DNA of 54,014 nt from Sphingobium sp. (GCA_013911745.1 JACESO010000005.1:1-54014); one strand, 5' to 3'; positions 1 to 7,963 are shown, counted from the stretch's first letter. Notes: generated from the sequence alone by a model not told the origin. Made by a program: numbers and translations.

Positions 1-394
1 AGCGTATCTCATGGGTCCCCACCACCTCGTCCAGATCGCCCGCCCGCGCCTCGATTGCCTTCAGCCGCATTTGCGCGAGCTCGTCCTCCCGCAGCCCCCA
101 TTGGACCAGCCGCTTCTGGTAGAGATCGTAGTCCTGGCAGACGATCAGCCCCACCTCGCCGGCCTGCAACGCGAGCCCCGTTTCCCTCGACGGCTCGTCA
201 GCAGCCCTCATCTTCGCCTGATAGTGATCGCGCATAGCTCCGTCGCATTGCTCAACCAGCAGGCCGTAATCCTTCTGGTGCCAACGCATAACCACCTCGC
301 GCCATATCGGCAGCGCCAACCATGCGAGCAGCGCTCCAGCGATCAGAGCAGCCGCATGGGTGACGACGCTACTGCGCGCGAATGCGAAGCGCAT
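1..394 (-). CDS. His-Xaa-Ser system-associated membrane-anchored protein (TIGR03982-like), 3' end beyond window
   Basis: The frame is open from an ATG at 394 to the window edge, about 131 codons with no stop, so the C-terminus is missing. The protein has a basic start (MRFAFARSS), one hydrophobic helix around residues 13-30 (ALIAGALLAWLALPIW), then a polar, helical region rich in Glu, Gln and Arg with a Cys in EQCDGA and another in IVCQDY. The start overlaps the end of hxsA by 26 bp and is preceded by GAGG at about 6 bp, so translational coupling is likely. From memory, small membrane proteins of the TIGR03982 family accompany His-Xaa-Ser loci; the position here fits, but the family call rests on topology and context. 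Its role in the system is unknown. Confidence 0.55.
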   Translation of the reverse strand, partial: MRFAFARSSVVTHAAALIAGALLAWLALPIWREVVMRWHQKDYGLLVEQCDGAMRDHYQAKMRAADEPSRETGLALQAGEVGLIVCQDYDLYQKRLVQWGLREDELAQMRLKAIEARAGDLDEVVGTHEIR

Positions 395-968
395 CCAGCA
401 CCTCGGGCGTGATCGTGCCGGTCACGGACAAGCTTTTGTCGGTCTGGAACCTGACCAGCGCCGCCCTGGTTTCTTTGCCGACGATCCCGTCGAGCGCTCC
501 GTGATAGTAGCCCTGCGCCTGTAAGCCTATCTGCACTCGCCGGACGACCAATTCAATCGTCGCCGTGTTGGGGCGAGTGGAAGGGGAGAACGGGTTATCG
601 GTGATCGCCGGCGACGAAGGGAGGACGGAGGAGTCCGGCGTGCTCCTTCGATTGCGCGAGCGAGATGACGACGGCGCCGGCGCCGGTGTGACGCGAGGTC
701 GGCTCGGCGCTCGCGGGGTAGAGGATGGTGCACGATACGTCCCGCTCGAACCGGACCGATGACTGCTGTGTGAGGCGTGGCTGGAGTGCGAACGGTGCTG
801 CGCAAGGAGGAAGCCGTGATCCTGCGCGAACCGCTGCACCCACTGTCCGTCGTTCGGATCGGGTCCGCCAGCGGGCGGCGCCAGGCCGGCGTCCTGCGCG
901 TGCAGGGGCGGCAGCGGGGCAATGCCTGCCATAAGAAGGCTGGAGATCATGAACCTACGCTTCTTCAT
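369..968 (-). CDS. hxsA: His-Xaa-Ser repeat protein HxsA (putative modified substrate)
   Basis: This 199-residue protein has a signal peptide (MKKRRFMISSLLMAGI...LHAQ, cleavage near residue 24) and five consecutive His-Xaa-Ser triplets at residues 58-72 (HRS HSS HAS HSS HRS), followed by a Ser/Thr/Pro/Arg-rich linker. The C-terminal peptidoglycan-binding-type domain spans about residues 137-195 (GLQAQGYYHGALDG, LVRFQ, GTITPEVLDAL). In the known Hxs system HxsA is the presumed substrate of the radical SAM pair HxsB/HxsC, with modification expected in or near the His-Xaa-Ser stretch. The start at 968 overlaps the hxsC stop by 4 bp (ATGA). The signal peptide and cell-wall-binding domain suggest the product acts in the periplasm or envelope. 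The nature of the modification cannot be read from the sequence. Confidence 0.88.
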   Translation of the reverse strand: MKKRRFMISSLLMAGIAPLPPLHAQDAGLAPPAGGPDPNDGQWVQRFAQDHGFLLAQHRSHSSHASHSSHRSGSSGTYRAPSSTPRAPSRPRVTPAPAPSSSRSRNRRSTPDSSVLPSSPAITDNPFSPSTRPNTATIELVVRRVQIGLQAQGYYHGALDGIVGKETRAALVRFQTDKSLSVTGTITPEVLDALRIRAQ

Positions 969-2038
969 AGGGGTGTTACCTCTTCTCGGAGGGCTGGAGG
1001 ATGCCATTCGAAAAACCCACAGCAGGCCGATCTCGCCCGGCAGGCGGAGCAGGACTCGCCGAACCGCTGCTTCCAGTCGGAGATGGAGGCCACCGCCGCG
1101 TGACGGAACGGCTCCGGCACATGGCACAGCGGCACGTTGAAGAGACGAGCGCGGACACCGCGGAGCGTCGCTACGTCGAGGGCCTGCCCGACGGGCGCGA
1201 ACCCGCCACGCAGATCGACATAGAGTTCGCTCCACCGGTTGCGGGCGAAGCCGATGTTCTCCAGACCCATGAGCGACCACTGCTCGACATGTGCGAGATC
1301 GCGCACCACCATGTCCGCCAGATCCACGATGCCCTTGATGGTCGCGCGCGTCAGCACCGTCCGGAGTTCGATCCGGGCTCCGGCCAGCATCAGGTGCGCG
1401 AAGCTGTTGATCAGCCGCTCGTAAGCGCCGACCTTGCCGACGATGCAGTCGTGCGTGAGCGGATCGGCCGAGTAGAGCGGGATGCCCCAGACGACCTTCG
1501 CGTACTCCGGACTCCTCAGGCGGAAGACGTCTTCCTGCCGGAAGTGCTGGGCGTTGGTGAGCACGTGGAAGGACAGGTCCGGCCGGGCCGCGAGCACGTC
1601 CTCGATCATGCCGAGCAGCCTCTCGCGATGCAGCGTCGGCTCCCCGCCCGTGATGCCAATGGTCATGTCCGCGTCGGCCAGCAGACACGCGTCGCGCAGA
1701 AGGTCGAAGCGGTCGTCGTGCGTCTTCTTCGGAGGCTGCGAACACATCACGCACAGTTGGTCGCACTGTTCGGTGACCAGCAGCGAGTTGTGCCGCGATC
1801 CGGATCGAAGAAGCCGGTCGAGCCGCCCCTCGGCGGGACGGACCAGCACGACGTCGCCAGATACCGCCTCGTGCGGATGCTCGATCCTGAGCAGTCCGTG
1901 AGGTCCGCTCCACAGGCTGTCCTCCGAAGACGAGGCGATGCACCGACTGTCGCCTGGATTATTACCTTCCGAGCCGGCCAGCCGCGTCACGAACGGCGCT
2001 TCGGAATCGCTGGATGCGGCGAGAGCGAGCGGGATCAC
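965..2038 (-). CDS. hxsC: His-Xaa-Ser system radical SAM maturase HxsC
   Basis: This 357-residue protein has the radical SAM cluster motif CDQLCVMC (Cys92, Cys96, Cys99) followed by SQPPKK, a pattern typical of HxsC. The SAM-binding GGEP motif is at about residues 131-134. A Cys-rich C-terminus (ESCSACRARSACCGFFEW) could bind an auxiliary iron-sulfur cluster. The GTG start at 2038 overlaps the hxsB stop (GTGA), and its own stop overlaps the hxsA start, so the two maturases and the substrate are translationally coupled. It probably acts with HxsB in the cytoplasm on the HxsA precursor before export. The long open frames on the opposite strand here are composition shadows. Confidence 0.9.
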   Translation of the reverse strand: MIPLALAASSDSEAPFVTRLAGSEGNNPGDSRCIASSSEDSLWSGPHGLLRIEHPHEAVSGDVVLVRPAEGRLDRLLRSGSRHNSLLVTEQCDQLCVMCSQPPKKTHDDRFDLLRDACLLADADMTIGITGGEPTLHRERLLGMIEDVLAARPDLSFHVLTNAQHFRQEDVFRLRSPEYAKVVWGIPLYSADPLTHDCIVGKVGAYERLINSFAHLMLAGARIELRTVLTRATIKGIVDLADMVVRDLAHVEQWSLMGLENIGFARNRWSELYVDLRGGFAPVGQALDVATLRGVRARLFNVPLCHVPEPFRHAAVASISDWKQRFGESCSACRARSACCGFFEWHPPALREEVTPL

Positions 2039-3489
2039 CGTCGCACCCCCAATCGGACATCGTCCCCCGCCAAGTCGAGCCAGCGCCGCATGGAGAAGAG
2101 CACGGCCTGATCCTCCGAGTGGATTAGCTCGAAGGCGAGATCGAACAGGTGCAGGTGACGGCGGCAGAACTCGGTCTTCGGCCGCGGCAGGTCGATCCTG
2201 CCGTAGCGGGCGACGTCGTCAATGAGGTCCCGGCCGCAAAAGGGCTTGTAGGCGCACGCCTCACAGTGCGGATCGCCGTCGTTCGTGGAGGCGGCGTCCA
2301 GCGCCGCGCGCTCAGTCGTATCCCAACCGCGCTTCGCATCCCCGATGGCGAGGTCGATCACGCCCGACCGGGTCAGCATGCGCGCCTCGTCGGTCGGATA
2401 GACCTGCCCGTCGTGGTCGATCACGACGTAGTCGCGACCGACAGGGTTCGGGTTGCGCAGATCGACATGGCGGTCCTGTCCCGGCCGGAATATCCTCCGC
2501 AGCAGTAGGCTGAAGTAGCTCTCCTCGAGGACCATGGTGCGATCGGCCCAGTTCCGCGCAATCAGCGTTCGGACGAACTCCTCGTGGTAGCGCCGCCAGT
2601 CCGCGTTCAGGTCGCGGGCGTGGGGATGCCGCTTGCGGGCAAACCCCTGATAGTTAATCGGCCTGAGATAGATCGAGTGGAGACCACGCGAGGAGAACGC
2701 CTCGATCAGCTCGGAGGCGGGGGGAGGCGAAGCGGGATCTATGGTCGGCAGTGCGGAGATCTTTCCCGGGCCGTAGCGATCGAGCAGGAAGTCCAGGTTG
2801 CGGAGGAAGAGGTCGGTGCGATCAACCGCGCCCGTGCGCTGGCGTCCATGCGTGGCAGCCGCACCGTCGAGCGACGTGCTGATCTGGACGTCCTCCCGGT
2901 CGAAGACGGACAGCACCTCCGATCCGACTTCTTGAAGATTCGTGCAGATGACGAAGGTGGCGTCGACGGCGGCAGGAACCGCGTCCATCACCCTGCGGAG
3001 CAGGTCCGGCCGAAGGGTCGGCTCGCCGCCCTGGAACTCGATTTTGATTGCACGCGCGTCCAGACCGCGAACGATGGCCAGCACGGCGTCGAGCGTCTCC
3101 TCGGACCAATCGTGCCCCCGGGAGCCGACATCCGCCCTCGACACCTGACAGTAGGAACAGGCGAGATTGCAGCGCAGCGTCGGAACGAGGATGAGGTAGT
3201 CCAGCGGACCGGCCGTGCAGCGTCTGCGGGCGGCGGCGAACGTCGCGGCGTGCGTCTGCAGACCCGGTCGGCGTAGGTAACCGGTCCGCGCGAGGAACGC
3301 GGCGTCGCCACCGTCGAGTTCGTCGGCATCGAGGCGAGCCTGCATCCCCTCGTCGGCCAGGAAGAACCTGCCGGCGTCGTCGACGTGCAGGACACCCCCG
3401 ACCACCTTCCTTTGCCTCGTTCCAAGCGAGGAACGGGCGGATGGGCGCCATCGGTCATCGCTGATCACCACCCCCACGGCAGATGCCAT
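2035..3489 (-). CDS. hxsB: His-Xaa-Ser system radical SAM/SPASM maturase HxsB
   Basis: This 484-residue protein has the radical SAM motif CNLACSYC (Cys107, Cys111, Cys114), GGEP at residues 154-157 and a C-terminal SPASM-type Cys set (CEACAYKPFCG at 409-419 with FC near 442) for auxiliary clusters. The N-terminal 90 residues look like a precursor-recognition region ahead of the TIM barrel. ATG at 3489 is preceded by a purine-rich GGGGG/AAGGG ribosome site. It is the first radical SAM gene in the run and is followed by hxsC with a 4-bp overlap. SPASM radical SAM enzymes of peptide-modifying systems make C-C, C-S or C-O crosslinks or epimerise residues; which applies to HxsB here is not known. 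Confidence 0.9.
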   Translation of the reverse strand: MASAVGVVISDDRWRPSARSSLGTRQRKVVGGVLHVDDAGRFFLADEGMQARLDADELDGGDAAFLARTGYLRRPGLQTHAATFAAARRRCTAGPLDYLILVPTLRCNLACSYCQVSRADVGSRGHDWSEETLDAVLAIVRGLDARAIKIEFQGGEPTLRPDLLRRVMDAVPAAVDATFVICTNLQEVGSEVLSVFDREDVQISTSLDGAAATHGRQRTGAVDRTDLFLRNLDFLLDRYGPGKISALPTIDPASPPPASELIEAFSSRGLHSIYLRPINYQGFARKRHPHARDLNADWRRYHEEFVRTLIARNWADRTMVLEESYFSLLLRRIFRPGQDRHVDLRNPNPVGRDYVVIDHDGQVYPTDEARMLTRSGVIDLAIGDAKRGWDTTERAALDAASTNDGDPHCEACAYKPFCGRDLIDDVARYGRIDLPRPKTEFCRRHLHLFDLAFELIHSEDQAVLFSMRRWLDLAGDDVRLGVRR

Positions 3490-3595
3490 CCCTTACCCCC
3501 TGGTTCAGTCGACATCGAGTTCCGACCGCAACTTTCGAAGGCTAGAACGGCGGCGACGACATTGGAAGATATATCCTCGGTATGCGCTTCAAGTT

Positions 3596-3844
3596 TTACT
3601 TGAATGGATTTGCTACCGTTCCGGAATCCCCGCCGTCGCTCTCGATGCGTTCAGGCAGAGTCCCCGTCTGAAAAGCCTCGAGCAGAGCGTCGGCGAACTC
3701 CTTCAACCTCCTGGCAGCTTCGAGACCCTCCCGATCTCGCGATATCGAGAGGTTTCCGGTGACGACGATTGTGGTCGTCCCGTTCTCCACGGACATGCCG
3801 GCTATGGTCGTCGAAGTGTCGTCGTCTGCGAAGGGCCTTATCAT
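3596..3844 (-). CDS. Small protein of unknown function upstream of hxsB (occupies the HxsD position)
   Basis: This 82-residue protein starts at ATG 3844 (a GTG one codon earlier is possible). It lies 14 bp after the nuclease stop and 106 bp before hxsB, on the same strand. It has a predicted beta-rich first half (TTTIVVTGNLSI) and an amphipathic helix (GLEAARRLKEFADALLEAF), then a polar tail. HxsD proteins normally carry a LLNDYxLRE-type motif, and that motif is not present, so this is not called HxsD. It could be a divergent recognition or leader protein of the Hxs system or an immunity/accessory protein for the adjacent nuclease. No family was recognised. Confidence 0.6.
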   Translation of the reverse strand: MIRPFADDDTSTTIAGMSVENGTTTIVVTGNLSISRDREGLEAARRLKEFADALLEAFQTGTLPERIESDGGDSGTVANPFK

Positions 3845-3858
3845 CACTGCCTCTCTGA

Positions 3859-4638
3859 TTAATCAGCTTGGGATTCCCCGAAGAGCGGGAACTTTGGCAC
3901 CCGGCGCTTCTCCTGGGCGGATAGAGCAGGGAACGGGTCCACGCCGGTGCGATCCGTCAAGGCCGCCAAGGACACAACTCGCCAGCGCGATCGTGCCTCG
4001 TTGGTCGCGATCCAGGCGCCCGCACCCTGTCCGGGCACATAGACCGCCTTCCACACGTGACTGGGAACGAGCACGCGCCCCCCGATGGTGCGGAGCTTGC
4101 GCGACTCGTAGCTCGGACCGGTCACCACATAGACTTTGCCGAGCGTGACAGCGAGCGACCGCACATACTGTTCGAGAGCCGCCCACCCGCTGCGGTTCAG
4201 CGCTCCGGCCTGCGGGACCATGTTCGCGAGGCTGAATGTCTCGAAGTCGTCCTCGGACTTGCTCATGTCGCCGGACGGAGCCATGTGTCCCCTATCGAAA
4301 CCGCCGCCGACGTAATCGGCGAGCTCGGCACGTTCATCGGACGGCAGACGCGCCTCCGGATGAAAGCGGTTGTCGCGGTATTCGAACGCCATCGCCGCCC
4401 GCGCGGTGTCCCGGGTGATCGCTTCGGCGGCATAGAGCGGCGAGCGCGTCATCCCCGAGTGAAGGACAGAGAAGGAGCGGAAGCACAGCGGTCTGGTAGT
4501 CCTACCCCTCGCATGATCGATCACGACAGGTGGTCGCTCATTCGCATAGAGCACGGCGCAACTAGACGGAGCCTGAGAGGACGCACCAGCACACAGTACG
4601 AGTGCGAACGGCAGGAGCATGAGCCGGAGTCGATGCAT
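3859..4638 (-). CDS. Secreted DNA/RNA non-specific endonuclease (NucA/NUC1 family)
   Basis: This 259-residue protein has a signal peptide (MHRLRLMLLPFALVLCAGASSQA) and the family's catalytic motif DRGHMAPSGD at residues 115-124, with His118 as general base. It also has the downstream metal-binding set Asn148 (GALNRSGWAALE) and Glu155. The fold core (VYVVTGP, VPSHVWKAVYVPG) is also typical. Such enzymes are Mg-dependent, sugar-non-specific nucleases exported to periplasm or medium. The gene ends 14 bp before the small protein and is followed by hxsB, hxsC and hxsA on the same strand, so it may be part of the Hxs operon. Whether it is a functional partner or a chance neighbour is not settled. 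Confidence 0.9.
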   Translation of the reverse strand: MHRLRLMLLPFALVLCAGASSQAPSSCAVLYANERPPVVIDHARGRTTRPLCFRSFSVLHSGMTRSPLYAAEAITRDTARAAMAFEYRDNRFHPEARLPSDERAELADYVGGGFDRGHMAPSGDMSKSEDDFETFSLANMVPQAGALNRSGWAALEQYVRSLAVTLGKVYVVTGPSYESRKLRTIGGRVLVPSHVWKAVYVPGQGAGAWIATNEARSRWRVVSLAALTDRTGVDPFPALSAQEKRRVPKFPLFGESQAD

Positions 4639-5220
4639 GCATAGCGCTATACGAGCAGCTCGACGCCTTCGCGATCACTTTCGCTTCCAAGGCCTGCGGT
4701 CTGATGCATGGCTTGCCTCCCGTGACCTTCACGCGATCGGTTAGTAGGAGCGAGCCTAGAGACCTGAATGAGAGTCCAGACCTGGGAAGTCAGAAGTGGC
4801 CGCCAAATGGGCTTGGGGGTCTTAGCGACTTAGAACCCGCGCGAACGCGCGTCCGCTTTTTGTCCTTTGGCGGCTAAAGCGGCCAGTCAGCAGCCGGCCC
4901 AATTGCCGCCCCAGTCCTTGCCCAGTGGACCGTGCGGCGAGTGTCAGGTTTTAGCGATAGACCTGCCATTGTACCGGCCGTGCGGGAACGGCGAGATTGT
5001 CCCAAACTCCGGCTTTCACGGGGCGCATTCTCGGCCGCTAACCCGTAGATGAACAAGCGACCGGAGTGGGGGGCCGGGAGAGGAACGGGGGCGTCTGCTT
5101 CTGGGTCGTCGTCACTGCGGCGGCAAATATCGACCACCCCTAATCGTTCAGATCAGCCATCGCGAAGGTCCTAACCTGACGAAAGCTGCCGCTGACCCGT
5201 ATTTTTTCGATGCCATTCCG
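4639..5220. other. Intergenic region between the nuclease and the HsdR-N-like gene
   Basis: About 580 bp with no supported gene. Short open frames exist on both strands (for example 4874-5137 minus) but have unlikely composition, no ribosome site and no recognisable domain. The upstream part (4640-4760) is the likely promoter region for the nuclease/Hxs run. A stretch near 5047-5066 resembles one near 7424-7443 (17 of 18 bases), too short to interpret. Confidence 0.4.
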
Positions 5221-5919
5221 TTAAGCGGACACAGGCCAGCTCAAACTCGGTGTCTCGCTGAAATCCGCAAGGAGCAGGAGCGATGCTCCTCCGGCCCGGT
5301 CGACGATCCTTTCCATGTGACCGGGAATCGCAATTGGACGCGATGCCAACGGGTGCAGATTATCGTGATGGAAGGTCTCGAGGAAACCGCGGAAGCGTCC
5401 TGCGACATCCCATTCGTCTAGTGCCCGATCGAGCCCGAACCGCAAACCGGCATAACATCGCCTGCCCGTACCATCGGATGGCAGCGCCTTGAACAGCCGC
5501 CAATCGACACCGTCGGTTAGGATGCTGAATCCCGTCGGATAGTGGTCGAGATAGGTCAGGCACTGGTCGACCGGGGAGCGAAAGCGGCCCTTCGGAAATT
5601 GCTGATCCAGATCGGCGCCGACGCGCTTTGCCTCGATCATGCAGAGCGGCCCGAAAAATCCCCGGACTTGCATGTCGGCGCGCAGACCGCTCCTGTCGGA
5701 AGGACGGATCAGGTCGACCGTCTGCCGCACCGCCGAGGACGGGAATGAGAGCCATCGCAGCATCGGGATGATCAGCATGCAGATCGTATCGGCTTCGTCC
5801 CACGATGGCCGATCACGCTCGAACTCAGCCTGGATCTGGCGAAACGCGATCTTCGACTCGTAGCAGACGTGATCCGAAACCCTGATCTGGTTCCAGTTGA
5901 TCGCGTGCCCGCCCGTCAT
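5221..5919 (-). CDS. Type I restriction HsdR N-terminal-like nuclease domain protein (orphan)
   Basis: This 232-residue protein, read from ATG 5919, shows a PD-(D/E)xK nuclease pattern: Asp82 in ADMQVRG and Glu96-x-Lys98 in MIEAKRVG. A Gln119 follows in VDQCLTYLDHY, and then SILTDGVDWRLFKAL. This order matches the HsdR_N domain found at the N-terminus of type I restriction subunits and in many stand-alone proteins. There is no helicase part and no hsdM or hsdS gene nearby, so it is not a complete restriction system. The ATG overlaps a stop in the upstream frame (ATGA at 5916-5919), which suggests coupling to an upstream, perhaps broken, reading frame. Its role is unknown; defence or plasmid-related functions are possible. 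Confidence 0.65.
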   Translation of the reverse strand: MTGGHAINWNQIRVSDHVCYESKIAFRQIQAEFERDRPSWDEADTICMLIIPMLRWLSFPSSAVRQTVDLIRPSDRSGLRADMQVRGFFGPLCMIEAKRVGADLDQQFPKGRFRSPVDQCLTYLDHYPTGFSILTDGVDWRLFKALPSDGTGRRCYAGLRFGLDRALDEWDVAGRFRGFLETFHHDNLHPLASRPIAIPGHMERIVDRAGGASLLLLADFSETPSLSWPVSA

Positions 5920-6324
5920 TCGCCCCCCGTTCCGCGTCGTGCAATGTAGCAGGTATAGTCGCACCGCTGCCGCTGGACCACCTCGCGTTTGAGCCTGAAG
6001 CTGAAGCACCGCCGCTTCCCCGTCACCATCCAGTGCAGCGTGTCATCAGGCGAGATCGTGAGGCCAGCGCCGCTGAACTTGGGATCGGCGCCGCCGCCGC
6101 GGTTCGATCTGTCCAAATGGCCGCTTCGCTCGTGATGAAGCAAGCGCTCGCGTGTGCCCCGATCCACTCTTTCTCAGCCGAACTGAACGGATGTCGGGAG
6201 TTGCAGAGCCGAACCGAGATCCCGAATGACCGGAGCTGGGTCTCCTTACTCGAATAGGTGCTCCCTTGGCTCGATGCCTAGGCTGAGCCATGCACATGCG
6301 CAATGACGACCTGGAGTGGCGAGC
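5920..6324 (-). other. Possible remnant of a gene upstream of the HsdR-N-like protein
   Basis: On the minus strand, a frame ending at 5916 encodes ISPDDTLHWMVTGKRRCFSFRL and continues to TCYIARRGTGGE. It shares ATGA with the next gene. Upstream, a different frame reads SFGISVRLCNSRHPFSSAEKEWIGAHAS and looks protein-like, but it begins after a stop with no ATG. The two could be one gene broken by a frameshift near 6105-6115. No family was recognised; a 37-residue peptide from ATG 6029 is the only intact option. Confidence 0.25.
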
Positions 6325-7221
6325 ATGAGCGCTGAGGACGATTACGAGACCTTCCTGGAGACGTGGGAGCCAGATGAGAGGCTGCGCTACGCCAGCCTCC
6401 CGCAGCATCTGGATGATCCGGTCGTCGCGCGGCAACTGCTTGCCGACGAGGGCGATGGGAAGGTTGAGCGCACGCCCTATGCTGTGGGGATCAAGCTCAT
6501 GACCAGCGAGGAAGAGCGTGACCGGCGGTACGAGTTCTTCGTCGATCGGCAGCCGAAATGGGCGGCTCAGTTCGAGGACTATGTCCTCTCCAAGGGTGTC
6601 CCGCGCGCGAAGCTCGTCAAGTTCGTGGATCGCATGGCCAGGATCTGGGTGGACGGTCGGGCTCGACAGGAGTCGAAAGAGATGCTCGCCGTCAAGGCGT
6701 CAGTTCAGGCGCTGGACGAGGCGTTGCACCGCAACGCCGCCGGAAGGTTCGTCCTCAATGCGGTGCCCCGAGGCGCGAAGCCGCTCTTCACAGTCGACGA
6801 GATGCAGGTAATATTCGACGCGAACAGCGGGCTTATCGAGGCCTTGCTGCCCGATTATGTAGATGCGCTTGGCGTTGACGGCCCAGGGTCCGTCGGCTCC
6901 CTGCATGTTCATCGAGGCGTCCGCATGCCATCAGTGGAGACGATCCGCCGCGAGGTTCACTATCTTAGTTCCTTCTCGCTGGCCCTCGGTCCCGTAGAGC
7001 AGTTCGCTCAGACCTGGACGCCTGCCACCAAGAGCAGCGGGGTGCCGTCGATCTTCTCAGCGCCCTTACCGGCGATACAGCATCGCGTCGTCGCATTTGC
7101 GCCGTTCATCGCCGGCATGAGCCTTCGACAGCTCGAGTTCGTCGTTGCTCCTCCGATAGCGGAGACGATCCTCTCCCGCGATGGGGCCTTCGGCGGGGTC
7201 GAACAGTTTAGCTTCAGGTAG
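6325..7221 (+). CDS. Hypothetical protein, 298 residues
   Basis: The protein starts at ATG 6325 (MSAEDDYETF), with GGAG about 9 bp before; a GTG three codons earlier is less likely. The sequence is charged, with no signal peptide or membrane segment. The first half looks helical (RRYEFFVDRQPKWAAQFEDYVLSKG, LVKFVDRMARIWVDG). The second half has mixed strands and ends in ...GGVEQFSFR. No known domain was recognised. It is the first gene on the plus strand after the Hxs/HsdR-N block and is followed 45 bp later by a truncated DUF1643-like frame, so it seems to belong to an island of poorly conserved genes. Function unknown. Confidence 0.65.
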   Translation: MSAEDDYETFLETWEPDERLRYASLPQHLDDPVVARQLLADEGDGKVERTPYAVGIKLMTSEEERDRRYEFFVDRQPKWAAQFEDYVLSKGVPRAKLVKFVDRMARIWVDGRARQESKEMLAVKASVQALDEALHRNAAGRFVLNAVPRGAKPLFTVDEMQVIFDANSGLIEALLPDYVDALGVDGPGSVGSLHVHRGVRMPSVETIRREVHYLSSFSLALGPVEQFAQTWTPATKSSGVPSIFSAPLPAIQHRVVAFAPFIAGMSLRQLEFVVAPPIAETILSRDGAFGGVEQFSFR

Positions 7222-7266
7222 CGCAACCATGCCGCCGTCTGCGCTTACCACCATGTAAGGAGCGTC

Positions 7267-7422
7267 ATGACCACGAAGACCGCCACGCATCATACCGAGG
7301 CTTTCTACGGTGATGACGAGAGGTACCGCTTCGACCTGCAATGGAGGCGGGGAGAGAGCCGCCTTCTCGTCGGCTGGCTACTGAACCCCTTCACCGCCAC
7401 GGAGGTGGTCCTCGACCGTTAG
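7267..7422 (+). pseudogene. Truncated DUF1643-like protein (N-terminal fragment)
   Basis: ATG 7267 follows a good ribosome site (AAGGAG). The 51-residue product contains RYRFDLQWRRGESRLLVGWLLNPFTATE, matching the start of DUF1643 proteins (RYRY-LLWRRW ... MLNPSTADA). Full-length members are about 150-200 residues and continue with DPT-RRC, but here the frame stops at VVLDR. The following sequence does not resume the family in any frame I could follow. Best read as a gene remnant. Confidence 0.5.
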
Positions 7423-7963
7423 GTTGTTGAAGATGAACAGGCGACCGGTTCTGGGGATCGCGGATGGACGTACGAACGTCCAATCTTGGGTCTTCCCGAA
7501 CACGACGGCCCGGTAAACGAATGTCAGCAAGGCGACTCGGCTCATCCGGAGCCTGCCAGAGCACAAACGGCCAGGGTGGTCGGCCCATGAGATCAGAGGT
7601 GCAATCGCTGAGCGTCGGCATTTAATAAGATCCGCCGTTCGCCACGTCGCCGGTGAACGGCAGGAATGTCCCACTACGCGACGTTTGGCGCTCAGGCGAA
7701 ACCGACCCAAATCGGTCGTTCATTCCGCAATTTATGGCTCTCAAAAACTGCCGGTCCGCTTTCCCCGTTTACGGCAGTGGCTGACTCAGACTGCCTATCA
7801 AATTTCAAGCCGCATAGGTTGTTGCCCCAGTCCAAATTCTACCACTCTAGTCATTGGAAAATAGCAAAAATGAGGAGACTTATATATGCTAATGCGAATC
7901 TCTTGCATTAAGGTTTAAACTGAACTAGCAGACCCACCCTAAGCCGGAAAAAGGGGTCGCACA
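7423..7963. other. Intergenic region upstream of the first TonB-dependent receptor
   Basis: About 540 bp without a supported gene. The first 200 bp may be decayed island sequence; a minus-strand frame at 7378-7710 has no recognisable domain. The last 200 bp are clearly more AT-rich than the surroundings and contain the Fur-like motif at 7884-7909, so they probably hold the receptor promoter. Confidence 0.45.
7884..7909 (+). promoter_or_regulatory. Candidate Fur-type iron operator upstream of the TonB receptor
   Basis: AATGCGAATCTCTTGCATT (7891-7909) matches 14 of 19 positions of the Fur-like consensus AATGAGAATCATTATCATT and has 5-bp inverted arms AATGC/GCATT. The 24-mer from 7884 shares 19 of 24 bases with the one at 11959-11982 next to tonB. 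The site lies 55 bp before the receptor start. Confidence 0.5.

Noticed and set aside
1001-2110. 369-residue plus-strand frame over hxsC
   Set aside because: Opposite-strand shadow of a gene with clear radical SAM motifs; no ribosome site or domain.
3596-3844. Naming the small protein HxsD
   Set aside because: The position fits, but the characteristic C-terminal motif is missing and no sequence similarity could be shown.
5047-7443. Near-identical 18-mer at about 5047 and 7424 (AGATGAACARGCGACCGG)
   Set aside because: Too short and surroundings differ; not enough to call a repeat or insertion site.
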